A stretch of 64,000 nucleotides of DNA, taken from the NCBI GenBank assembly GCA_026702845.1, contig JADCLS010000007.1, positions 283,788 to 347,787 of the forward strand, given 5' to 3'. Positions within the stretch are counted from its first letter, which is position 1, and each line of letters begins with the position of its first letter. Of this stretch, positions 26,237 to 34,886 are shown piece after piece. The position numbers were made by a program, and so were the translations under genes. Source of the stretch: Candidatus Heimdallarchaeota archaeon (GTDB lineage Archaea; Asgardarchaeota; Heimdallarchaeia; Heimdallarchaeales; Kariarchaeaceae). The notes below the pieces were generated by a model. That model worked only from the letters and a program-made list of their open reading frames with translations, ran no database searches and was not told the DNA's origin.

Positions 26237-27250
26237 TCAGAGGGTAAGATTGAGTGGATTTCTATATACATTGTCAACACATTCATCCAAGCTCTCTATT
26301 ACCCACCAGCTGACTTTGAAGTGATCCTTCTCAAGATATTCAACCAGACGAGGATTATCCTTAATTTTTCCTGCCAATCGTTCCATCCGTTTAATACCAA
26401 GATAACTCTCTCCTTTGAAAACATAGGATAAAAGATACTTACCAATTTTCATAATAGTAATAGTATAGTCCTTGAATTTGATCCTATCAATAAATCCATC
26501 TTCCAACACTATCTCCTTCATGAAATTATTTAGTGCGAAGAATAATGCACTCATAAGCTGATCATTAGCAGGAAAATCCTTTTCAAAATCCAGATCTTTG
26601 GAATATATACTCGTGCCACTTTCAGTTGAAATCATAACAAACAATGATTTTTCATGATGGATTGTAAATCGCTGATCTTGTTTAGTATTAAGTCTTGTGA
26701 GTAACTCATGTAACTGAAAATAGGATTCCTCTTCCTGTTCAGTTTTAGAGTAATCTCTTGTGTATACATTTTCTAACAGCGTATCAAGTTCATGAGATAT
26801 TCGAAAGGCGATCTTCCTCAATCCCTTCTCCTCAGTTTCCTGTATTGTTTCAGTAAGTAGGAGCTTCGCATTACTCATATCATGTAGGAGATCAGATATA
26901 CTACATATTCCGATCAGTTCTCCCTCATCATTGACAACACCTAGTCTTCTAAATCCCTTGATAATCATCATCTGTGCGGCTTTCGTTATCCTCTCATTCG
27001 CATTGATTGTTTCAAGAGGGCTACTCATGATGTTCCTAATTGGTACCGAGTAATCTGAGAATTCTGTATTATAGGCATATCGTAACAAATCTCGTTCAGT
27101 AATTATTCCTACAGGTTTATCACCTTGCTTTATGATAACAGAACCAATAGAATTGGCAATCATGAGATCTGCTGCCATTTTAATCGAGTCATCAACCTGC
27201 ATGGTGATGACAGACATGACTGTCCTATCTCTGACTCTGATGAATGGCAT
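26237..27250 (-). CDS. Twin CBS-domain protein with sensor-like C-terminus
   Basis: 337 residues. Two CBS motifs occupy about 8-130 (DRTVMSVITMQVDDSI...GIITERDLLRYA and IRNIMSSPLETI...GICSISDLL), a pair that usually binds adenine nucleotides. A charged helical linker follows. The C-terminal ~130 residues (FVMISTESGTSIYSKDLDFEK... MSALFFALNNFMKEIV...) look like the terminal domain of the 7TM protein at 23698: a GGxxIYxxDF-like strand turn, a helix with LxSALxxxxxxFxxE spacing, and a final helix. It is likely a cytosolic energy/ligand sensor; partner unknown. Confidence 0.7.
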   Translation of the reverse strand: MPFIRVRDRTVMSVITMQVDDSIKMAADLMIANSIGSVIIKQGDKPVGIITERDLLRYAYNTEFSDYSVPIRNIMSSPLETINANERITKAAQMMIIKGFRRLGVVNDEGELIGICSISDLLHDMSNAKLLLTETIQETEEKGLRKIAFRISHELDTLLENVYTRDYSKTEQEEESYFQLHELLTRLNTKQDQRFTIHHEKSLFVMISTESGTSIYSKDLDFEKDFPANDQLMSALFFALNNFMKEIVLEDGFIDRIKFKDYTITIMKIGKYLLSYVFKGESYLGIKRMERLAGKIKDNPRLVEYLEKDHFKVSWWVIESLDECVDNVYRNPLNLTL

Positions 27251-27415
27251 ATAGAATGTTATTGTATTACCAATTAAATGGTTTTATGGTCTACTTGGAA
27301 TTAATAATTGATTTTATTCAGATTACTTTCATATAATATAATATTTTGTAGATACTAGATTATATCCGTATCATACTATTTAATTTGATACAAATCTACA
27401 GATAGACTGAGATAT

Positions 27416-28321
27416 ATGTCTTCAAGCTCAAATAAATCTCTTGGAAAATTCCTTGCAATAGGTGGTGGAATGGAATTATCTCCAACTAATCCTTTAATTA
27501 AGAAATTTATCAAGCTATCGGGTGGAGAATCATCAAGGATAATTATTTTACCCACTGCATCTGACTTTGGATCTGAAATAGGTCCGTTGTACAAAGAAGC
27601 ATTTTCAGGATTATGTAAGGAAGTAGATTACTTTTTAATTGAAACTCGAGAAGATGCAGAAAATGAAGCCTGCTTATCGTATTTGAAAGATGCAACTGGT
27701 GTATTTTTTACTGGAGGAAATCAGCTGAAAATTACCTATCTATTAGGAGGCACAGAATTTATGAATATTCTTAGAGGTAAAATAGAGGAGGGAGTTATTG
27801 TCGCTGGTACGTCTGCAGGTGCATCTGCTATGTCAAGCACCATGATAGCATGGGGTCGAGCTGATGAGATGCTAAAAGGTAGCTTACAATTATCTCCTGG
27901 ATTGAGCTTTATTAGAAATATGGTCATAGATTCACATTTTATTAAACGTGGTAGAATTTCTAGATTATTACATATGGTTGCACAACATCCTGGAACCCTT
28001 GGTATTGGGTTATCCGAAGATACAGGTATTTTGTTGGATTATGAGGCAGAGGGTTCAACATTTGAGGTGATAGGTAGGAGACAAATTATTGTGGTTGATG
28101 GGAGAAATATCAAACATTCAAATATTGCGAGTCTAACAGAAAATAAACCCTATACAGTAACAGATGTTAAGGTACATGTATTGGGCCCTGGTTACGTATA
28201 TAATTTCAATTCCCACAAGGTGATCATCCCTGCTCAATTTGAGGATCTGGATGTAAAAGAAACATCTGATGAAGTTTCAGAACTCCCTTACAAACCAAAG
28301 ATCCCTACTCAAGATTATTAA
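27416..28321 (+). CDS. cphB: Cyanophycinase (peptidase S51 family)
   Basis: 301 residues, close to the usual ~275-300. It shows LAIGGGMELSPTNPLI at the N-terminus, the VFFTGGNQLKITYLLGGT turn, the nucleophile motif AGTSAGASAMSSTMI (catalytic Ser) and GLGIGLSEDTGILLD. It releases beta-Asp-Arg dipeptides from cyanophycin, the Asp-Arg storage polymer. It lies tail-to-tail (4-base overlap) with cyanophycin synthetase, supporting the substrate assignment. Leaderless-looking ATG at 27416. Confidence 0.9.
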   Translation: MSSSSNKSLGKFLAIGGGMELSPTNPLIKKFIKLSGGESSRIIILPTASDFGSEIGPLYKEAFSGLCKEVDYFLIETREDAENEACLSYLKDATGVFFTGGNQLKITYLLGGTEFMNILRGKIEEGVIVAGTSAGASAMSSTMIAWGRADEMLKGSLQLSPGLSFIRNMVIDSHFIKRGRISRLLHMVAQHPGTLGIGLSEDTGILLDYEAEGSTFEVIGRRQIIVVDGRNIKHSNIASLTENKPYTVTDVKVHVLGPGYVYNFNSHKVIIPAQFEDLDVKETSDEVSELPYKPKIPTQDY

Positions 28322-31119
28322 TCTGATTGCTCATCAATAATTTTTTTATCATCAACAAAACTAGCATAATTAACATTTCTAGGTTCACCTTCACCTGCAA
28401 TTGTAGTAGTTGTGATAATTGAATCAGCTACTTTTGCTAAGTGCACTAATAGATGATTTCTAACCTTATCTACATCATCTGCTTGAAGCATAATGATATC
28501 ATTTACAGACATCCAATCATACATGGCAGAAACAGCATCAAGTTCTGTCTGATCACCGTAGAAAATATCTATCTGATTTTCATTGACTCCATTATCTAAA
28601 AGAGCTTTTTTAATTATTTTGGGAACCTCACCATCTTCTCTACCTCTCAAATACCAATCATCCTTCAAATAATATCTATCATACTTGTTTGCAACATTCC
28701 TAGCTGCTTCAATTATTGTCGTATCTGGCCTATCTCCAGGCATTCCAAATACCAATGCCTTTCTGCCGATTTTCCCTTGATCGTTGAAGAATCCATTGAC
28801 GAGTTGTATTTGTGCTTCCAATGCCTTGGGATTATGTCCATAATCGATGATGATTACTCCTCCCTTCAGCCTTTCAATATTTAATCGTCCAGGAGTATTC
28901 TTATAATTCATGGAGAAACTGCTTAAACCCAACCTGATATTATCTATACTGACAAATGGGTAGGTTGCAGCCACAGCGAACATAGCATTTTGAATATTGA
29001 ATATCGCATGACCTCCAAAGGTTGCAGGTATATCCTTAACCTGTAGTATTGGTGTCTGAGATCTTCCCTGGATTAGTTGCAATACACCATTGGGAGTTAT
29101 GGTCACTGCAGTCCCACCATAATCTACATGCTTTAGCAATTTGGGGTTATTATAATCAAGTGATACCAAAATAGTATCTCCTGAAATTCGATCTCTTTGT
29201 GCCATTACTAGTTGATCATCTGCATTTAGAACACCAAAACCACTATCCTTAACCTGATCTAGTATCACTCCTTTTATCTCTGCCATTTCCTGCAACGTAT
29301 CAACACCACGCAAGCCCAAATGATCATCTGATACATTAAGAAATACCGCAACATCACAAAAATCCCATCCTAGACCCTCACGAAGAATTCCTCCTCGTGC
29401 CGTTTCTAGCACAGCCATATCAACAGTAGGATCTCTCAATACAACTTTTGCTGACCATGGCCCAGTACAATCACCAGAATATTCCAGGATTCCATCAATG
29501 TAAATTCCATCTGTTGTTGTCAAGCCTACCTTCTTACCCGTTAACTTGAATATATGGGCTATCCATCTGGAGACTGTAGTTTTTCCATTCGTACCTGTGA
29601 CTGCAACCAGAGGGATTCTTCCCTGTGAATTATCTGGGAATAACATATCAATCACAGGCTTTGCAACATTCCTGTGAGTGCCTTCTGTTGGCTGGATGTG
29701 CATACGGAATCCGGGGGCTGCATTCACCTCAATTATCACTCCACCATTTGTTTTGATCGGTGTGGTAATATCAGGAGCAATAATATCCACTCCTGCAATA
29801 TCAAGCCCTATAGTTTTAACAGCTCTTTCCGCCAGTTGAATATTCTCAAAATGTATAATATTGGTAACATCAACAGAGGTTCCTCCTGTGGATAAATTTG
29901 CAGTTGATTTCAACTGAACAAAGATTCCTGCCTCAGGAATACTCTCCAATGTGAATTTTTGATCTTCAAGCAACCTGTTCGTATTCTCATCAATATAGAT
30001 TTTCGTTAGGACCTTTTCATGGCCAATTCCTCTTCTTGGATCTAAATTCACCTTATCTATCAGCTCTTGAATTGTTGATGTACCATCTCCTACTACATGG
30101 GCTGGTACTCTTTCTGCAGCTGCTGTGAATTGACCATTAATGACTAATACTCTAAAATCCCTGCCCTCAACAAATCGTTCAATAATCACCTCTCTTGCAT
30201 AGCTATTTGCATACTCAAATGCCTTGTCAAAATCCTCTATATTATCGATATTTAGTGATACTCCTCTGCCATGACTAACATCCAAGGGTTTTATCACAAC
30301 TGGAAATCCTATTCTGTCCAATTCCTCATGAGCTTGCTCTAAAGTTCTTGCAACACCACCACGAGGAACTGGAATTCCCACATCATAAAGAAGCTGTAGA
30401 GTCAGTTCCTTATCCTGGGCAATTTCTGTGGATATATAAGATGAATTGGAACTTGTTGATGCCCAGATTCTCTTTTGATTCTTTCCCCAGCCAAATTGTA
30501 CTAAACTGGATGTTTTTCTCAGTCTAATTGATGGAATACCACGAGTTGTTGCCTCATCAACAATTGACCCTGTAGATGGCCCATACGCATACTCCTCAGA
30601 TATTTGAATTACTTCAATGAGTTCTTTTTTGTAGTCAAAATCAGGATAATATGTTTGATCCACAAGATAGTTGACGACTCGTAATGCCAATTTTGTTGCT
30701 GCTAATGCTGTTTCCTCATTTCTCAATTCAAAATATACTCGATATACGCTCTCTTTCCCTGTTCTTCCTACTTCTCCTCGTATTTGTCGTGTTTTACCAT
30801 AAGAAACACCAATACCACAAAGAGATTGGATTTCGATTGCTACGTGTTCGAATACATGGCCTAGCCATGTTCCTTCCTCTTCTGTTAGTCGTCTGATGAA
30901 ACCTCCTGGAGAATCATAGGAACATGTATGCTGATCAAGAGTAGGAATTAATTCTAATAGTTTTTCGTTAAATCCCTTGAGTTTCATTGTCGGTTCATCT
31001 TCCAAATCGCCTAAATCAACTACTAGGGATATACCTCTGTGGTATCCATACCGATTTGGCCCAAGATAAACGGTTTGATCAATGATTTGTAAAGATCTAT
31101 CAGGAATTTTTTCACTCAT
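28318..31119 (-). CDS. cphA: Cyanophycin synthetase
   Basis: 933 residues, near the usual ~870-900. The N-terminal domain (1-165) carries HTCSYDSPGGFIRRL and EGTWLGHVFEHVAIEIQSL. The ATP-grasp domain (about 220-490) has GFPVVIKPLDVSHGRGVSLN and EVNAAPGFRMHIQPTEG. The Mur-ligase-like domain (about 500-900) has P-loop VTGTNGKTTVSRWIAH, DHLGLRGVDT and IIIDYGHNPKALEAQI. It alternately adds Asp to the backbone and Arg to the side chain, using ATP. All active-site loops are intact. The adjacent cyanophycinase indicates nitrogen/carbon storage rather than another Mur-type ligase role. Confidence 0.92.
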   Translation of the reverse strand: MSEKIPDRSLQIIDQTVYLGPNRYGYHRGISLVVDLGDLEDEPTMKLKGFNEKLLELIPTLDQHTCSYDSPGGFIRRLTEEEGTWLGHVFEHVAIEIQSLCGIGVSYGKTRQIRGEVGRTGKESVYRVYFELRNEETALAATKLALRVVNYLVDQTYYPDFDYKKELIEVIQISEEYAYGPSTGSIVDEATTRGIPSIRLRKTSSLVQFGWGKNQKRIWASTSSNSSYISTEIAQDKELTLQLLYDVGIPVPRGGVARTLEQAHEELDRIGFPVVIKPLDVSHGRGVSLNIDNIEDFDKAFEYANSYAREVIIERFVEGRDFRVLVINGQFTAAAERVPAHVVGDGTSTIQELIDKVNLDPRRGIGHEKVLTKIYIDENTNRLLEDQKFTLESIPEAGIFVQLKSTANLSTGGTSVDVTNIIHFENIQLAERAVKTIGLDIAGVDIIAPDITTPIKTNGGVIIEVNAAPGFRMHIQPTEGTHRNVAKPVIDMLFPDNSQGRIPLVAVTGTNGKTTVSRWIAHIFKLTGKKVGLTTTDGIYIDGILEYSGDCTGPWSAKVVLRDPTVDMAVLETARGGILREGLGWDFCDVAVFLNVSDDHLGLRGVDTLQEMAEIKGVILDQVKDSGFGVLNADDQLVMAQRDRISGDTILVSLDYNNPKLLKHVDYGGTAVTITPNGVLQLIQGRSQTPILQVKDIPATFGGHAIFNIQNAMFAVAATYPFVSIDNIRLGLSSFSMNYKNTPGRLNIERLKGGVIIIDYGHNPKALEAQIQLVNGFFNDQGKIGRKALVFGMPGDRPDTTIIEAARNVANKYDRYYLKDDWYLRGREDGEVPKIIKKALLDNGVNENQIDIFYGDQTELDAVSAMYDWMSVNDIIMLQADDVDKVRNHLLVHLAKVADSIITTTTIAGEGEPRNVNYASFVDDKKIIDEQSD

Positions 31120-31333
31120 AACTCTACTATTTTATTTAAATACAAGAATATTGTGGGATAAAAATAATTAATTTTAATTTAATTTCTTAACATCGTTTTT
31201 TAAAGATTGTAAGCTAACGGTTTAGAAATCTAGTATGACGCTTCAATACAAATCTAAATCTCTCTATGAATCATTTGCTTAATGCAATTGTTTTATAATC
31301 ATCAGTTATTTTGGAAATAACAGAGTGAAACTC

Positions 31334-31657
31334 ATGACTGATAGATTTGAGACGGAACTGGCAAAAATTGATAAGTTCCTTGATAAAATGATGTCCATAG
31401 CAGAATCGGATGGTGAGATTAGTACAGATGAGCAGGAAATCCTCGATGAGGTACTTAACGAGGTTTCAGAATATCGGCTAATGGTATTTGATGCTCAGGA
31501 TAATGACGGTGTCATTGATGATGCAGAGATGGAGAAAATGAAAGGGTATCGGGAGAGGATCCTCAATCTTGTAAATCGTAAAGCAATGAGAGATGGTATC
31601 ATCACAGATGAAGAGCGAGATCTGATCGATTCACTTTTTGAATTTGTGAATGATTAA
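31334..31657 (+). CDS. Small acidic helical protein with EF-hand/TerB-like loops
   Basis: 107 residues from ATG 31334 (a GTG lies at 31325). Three helix-loop-helix units each carry an acidic DG loop: ESDGEISTDEQE, AQDNDGVIDDAEME and MRDGIITDEERD. The middle loop fits the EF-hand D-x-D-G-x-I-x-x-x-E spacing except that position 1 is Ala. The D-G-x-I/S-x-x-E pattern is also shared with TerB-type proteins. It may bind Ca2+ or another divalent ion; no partner gene. Confidence 0.55.
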   Translation: MTDRFETELAKIDKFLDKMMSIAESDGEISTDEQEILDEVLNEVSEYRLMVFDAQDNDGVIDDAEMEKMKGYRERILNLVNRKAMRDGIITDEERDLIDSLFEFVND

Positions 31658-31727
31658 TTATTTCTAACATTTATTCTATACCATTTTTCTAGATACTCTG
31701 AAAAATCTAGATTTTAATTACAAATTA

Positions 31728-33107
31728 ATGACCGAAACCTTGCATTCTATACTTGAACAGCAAACTCGTCCAGTTGTTGGCAGACTTGATGCTTGTGCTA
31801 TTTCCTGTTTCGATTCAAGTACAACTCATTTTGAGTATTTCAAAGGAAAGAATCAATTAGGTAATAATGTAGATGATTTTACATTGTTCAGCATACAATC
31901 CATTTCTAAAACCATAACAAGTACTTTAGTAATGATTGCAATTCAAGAAGGATTGATCAATTTAGATGCTCCTATTGGTACTTACCTTCCAGATTTCACA
32001 GTTCAGAGCTCATTTGAGGACAATCCTAGTCATCTTATTACTATCCATCACTTACTAACCCATACCTCGGGACTTGCTCATGAGGCTCCTATTGGAAATA
32101 ATTATCAACCTGGTATAAATAATGTATCTCAGCATTTACAGAGTATTAGAAATACTTGGTTGAAATTCAAGGTTGGCACAGGATACTCTTATTCCAATTT
32201 AGGTTATGATTTGTTAGCATATATAATTGAAAAACAAAGCGGAATACCATTTGAACAATATTTGAACCAGAAATTACTGAAACCACTAGAAATGAAAAAT
32301 ACTTATCTTGCAATTAGGGAGTATGAAGATCAAATTAATATGGTTAATGGAAATTCATTTGGAGTTAGTACTGTGCCAAATCATATTCCAATGATTGGTG
32401 CTGTGTCAATTCTTACATGCATAAACGATCTCAAGAAATTCATTCGCTTTCATCTGAATTTTGGAGATATTAATGGAAAGAACCTGCTTGCAAAGGAGAT
32501 GCTCTTTCAAATGTATAAACCCCATCTTGTTAATCATTACAGTCTCGGAGTGGTCAGAATATTAGAAGAAGATATTATATCTCTCAGTCATAACGGGCAG
32601 GGATTTGGTTTCAGTGCAACTATAAAATGGTCACCAGAATATGGGCTGGGTGCGATCATGCTCTGCAATTCAGAGAGAAGCGATGTAACATACACTCATA
32701 CATCAACAGTATTATCTGAGGCCATTAAGCAGCTCAAGTTAAAACGCATTGCTATTGAAAACCTTCCAGTAAAAGTCATTGATGAGAATGATAAACCAGT
32801 AAAAGAATTTCTTACGCTATCTAGTTCCCCAATTGATCCAAGCATATCCGGTACTTATATTTACAAACTTGGACCAGAATATCATCTCAAATGGTATGCA
32901 AAACTGGCTAGAAAAATGAAGATCAAGATCCCATCAATTAAACTGCGAGTAGAAGACGGATTATTTTTGAGTATCTATGATGGATTGCAGTATCAAGGTG
33001 AGGAAAAATTGATCCAATATAAGGAAAACCTATTTTTTGATAGCAATGGGGATACTTTAGAAATTATTGATAATAAAATCTTTTACCGAAATATTGAATT
33101 GGAATAG
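31728..33107 (+). CDS. Beta-lactamase-fold serine hydrolase (class C-like)
   Basis: 459 residues. The catalytic SxxK motif is in FSIQSISKTITSTLVM, the YxN motif in GYSYSNLGYDLLAYIIE, and the third motif is in SHNGQGFGFSATI (HxG type). A C-terminal beta-rich domain of ~110 residues follows, as in many esterase/peptidase members of this family. No signal peptide is apparent, so it is probably cytosolic. Likely an esterase or D-aminopeptidase-type hydrolase rather than antibiotic resistance; substrate unknown. Confidence 0.85.
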   Translation: MTETLHSILEQQTRPVVGRLDACAISCFDSSTTHFEYFKGKNQLGNNVDDFTLFSIQSISKTITSTLVMIAIQEGLINLDAPIGTYLPDFTVQSSFEDNPSHLITIHHLLTHTSGLAHEAPIGNNYQPGINNVSQHLQSIRNTWLKFKVGTGYSYSNLGYDLLAYIIEKQSGIPFEQYLNQKLLKPLEMKNTYLAIREYEDQINMVNGNSFGVSTVPNHIPMIGAVSILTCINDLKKFIRFHLNFGDINGKNLLAKEMLFQMYKPHLVNHYSLGVVRILEEDIISLSHNGQGFGFSATIKWSPEYGLGAIMLCNSERSDVTYTHTSTVLSEAIKQLKLKRIAIENLPVKVIDENDKPVKEFLTLSSSPIDPSISGTYIYKLGPEYHLKWYAKLARKMKIKIPSIKLRVEDGLFLSIYDGLQYQGEEKLIQYKENLFFDSNGDTLEIIDNKIFYRNIELE

Positions 33108-33109
33108 AA

Positions 33110-33874
33110 TTACACAACTACAAGATCAATTGCATCAGTTGATCTACCAAAGCCATAGGTCAAGGCACCTTTTTTACAGGAATCAACACAATTCAGACAC
33201 ATTATACACTCAGTATTTGCCATCTTGTTTGATTTCACCATTGTCATGACATCTAGGTTCATCGGACATGTTTTGTTGCATCTTGTACATTCCACACAGT
33301 TATCAGAGTCGGCATGTAATCTGAATCCAGGAAATTTTAATCCATCCCGGATTTTTGTACCAATGATCATGAATGGGGCCATCCAACAAGTAGTATGACA
33401 GAATCCTCGTTGACCTGCAGTGAAATGCAGAATTACTACAAGGCTCAAGACGATATAATAGATGGCAAAATATGCTATTATCTCTATGGATAGCATATCC
33501 AGAGTACCTATCATCTGGAACATGGGATCAATCTCTGTGTAACCTCCTGCACTAATAGCAGTCACAACAATTATTGTTATCCATGGTATCCAGATGATGT
33601 ATTTGATAATATTCTTCTTCCCATTAACTAAAGTCCTTGACACAGCTTTTTGTAAAATACTCTGAGCTCCTGATGCTGGACAAAGCCAACCACAGAAGCC
33701 TCTACCAAAGAATAAACTGCTAAGAAACAGGAGGATAAATACGACGAAGCTACCGTTTATTACCCCCTCACTGGCTCCCATGATGATAAGATATGGGCTA
33801 AACCAGTAGTAGGTTAGCGGAAAGAGGAAAAAGGAAAGATAAATGAGAATTGATCGGATTTCTTGACGAGACAT
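33110..33874 (-). CDS. NapH/YccM-like membrane ferredoxin
   Basis: 254 residues from ATG 33874, which is preceded by AGGTGA; GTG 33883 is the alternative. Four to five membrane helices carry GRGFCGWLCPASGAQ (CxxxC(P) membrane-associated motif) and GQRGFCHTTCWMAPF. The C-terminus has two 4Fe-4S clusters: CVECTRCNKTCP and CIMCLNCVDSCKKGAL. Family members pass electrons from the membrane pool to periplasmic or cytosolic oxidoreductases. The redox partner is not adjacent. Divergent from a PadR-like regulator over an AT-rich promoter with a dyad. Confidence 0.82.
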   Translation of the reverse strand: MSRQEIRSILIYLSFFLFPLTYYWFSPYLIIMGASEGVINGSFVVFILLFLSSLFFGRGFCGWLCPASGAQSILQKAVSRTLVNGKKNIIKYIIWIPWITIIVVTAISAGGYTEIDPMFQMIGTLDMLSIEIIAYFAIYYIVLSLVVILHFTAGQRGFCHTTCWMAPFMIIGTKIRDGLKFPGFRLHADSDNCVECTRCNKTCPMNLDVMTMVKSNKMANTECIMCLNCVDSCKKGALTYGFGRSTDAIDLVVV

Positions 33875-33920
33875 ATGTTTCACCTATCTAAATTATATTT
33901 TCCAAATATAAAAATATATT

Positions 33921-33936
33921 TTTTCAATTTTGAAAA
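33921..33936. promoter_or_regulatory. Dyad in shared divergent promoter
   Basis: TTTTCA-ATTT-TGAAAA is an inverted repeat with six-base arms, next to the TATA-like run AAATATAAAAATATATTTTTT at 33904-33924, between the ferredoxin gene and the PadR-like regulator. It could be the operator of the adjacent regulator. The low complexity of the arms keeps confidence modest. Confidence 0.35.
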
Positions 33937-33965
33937 TATGTTCGAATGATTTTAGAAAACTTAAA

Positions 33966-34886
33966 ATGTATGCATACAGTATGATACCTATGGAGAAACA
34001 TGTGGATGAGCAGGCTGATTCCTTTGCTGCCCTTCTTGTATTATCAGATCTCAGTATTCAGGAGATCATTACATTGCAAATACTGGCAAGGCAACCTGAA
34101 CCTCTGAAAAGATATCATCTCTATCTTGAGGTGATGCAGTTTTTTGATCATCAGAAAAAAATATCCACTTCAAGTTTCTATAACAGTCTCAATAATATGG
34201 AAACAATGGGGATCGTTCAGTATAATCTCAAAGATAAGAAGAAAATTGATACTGTGATTATACTTGACAAAGGCAGGTTTCTCATGCAATCTATGTTGAA
34301 TTATATCATTAGCAGCTCATTCTCTATGGAAAAAATAGAGGTGAATTTTATTGCTGAAATTGAGAGACGATTGCAGGCACCAACTCTGGGTGAAGTACTG
34401 GTTATCGATACAAGCAGATATGTCGAAGTCCAGCTTTTGCAGTATCTGGCATCAAGGGCAAATACTGTAACAGTGGTTTCTCTGGATGATTATGAGCAGG
34501 ATTTTTCACAATTACATTTGCCAAAATTCTATCAAACTGAATGTAGGGCTGGAAAGATCAGAGAACCTGATATGTCATATGATCATATCATCATTCCTGT
34601 ATTTACAAAAGCTCCTCTTTCAGGAGTAATGAGTTCAAAGGAGTTGATGCAAGAGGTGAACCGACTACTAAAATCACAAGGTGTACTCATAACTACCTCA
34701 TTCTCCAAGTTCCCTAATACAGCTAATGCATTTGCCAATCAGATTCTCAATAGATTTCAAAGTATCCTTTCAGAACGTGTGATGGCTGCAGATGATGTTC
34801 AACAGGAATTTTCAGAGATAACACGCTCAAAAACTGATATTTTTGATGTGGAGGGGATGCTTATAGGCATGCTCTGGAAGCCTTAA
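33966..34886 (+). CDS. PadR-like winged-helix regulator with C-terminal Rossmann-like domain
   Basis: About 306 residues from ATG 33966 (a TTG at 33930 and ATG at 33981 are alternatives). The first ~110 residues resemble a PadR/ArsR winged helix (YLEVMQFFDHQKKISTSSFYNSLNNMETMGIVQYN...). The remaining part alternates strands and helices with VLVIDTSRYVEVQLLQYLASR, VTVVSLDDYEQ, YDHIIIPVF and LLKSQGVLITTSFSKFP. That pattern is like a methyltransferase-type Rossmann fold without a clear SAM motif. The fusion suggests a ligand-sensing regulator of the divergent NapH-like gene. Confidence 0.6.
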   Translation: MYAYSMIPMEKHVDEQADSFAALLVLSDLSIQEIITLQILARQPEPLKRYHLYLEVMQFFDHQKKISTSSFYNSLNNMETMGIVQYNLKDKKKIDTVIILDKGRFLMQSMLNYIISSSFSMEKIEVNFIAEIERRLQAPTLGEVLVIDTSRYVEVQLLQYLASRANTVTVVSLDDYEQDFSQLHLPKFYQTECRAGKIREPDMSYDHIIIPVFTKAPLSGVMSSKELMQEVNRLLKSQGVLITTSFSKFPNTANAFANQILNRFQSILSERVMAADDVQQEFSEITRSKTDIFDVEGMLIGMLWKP

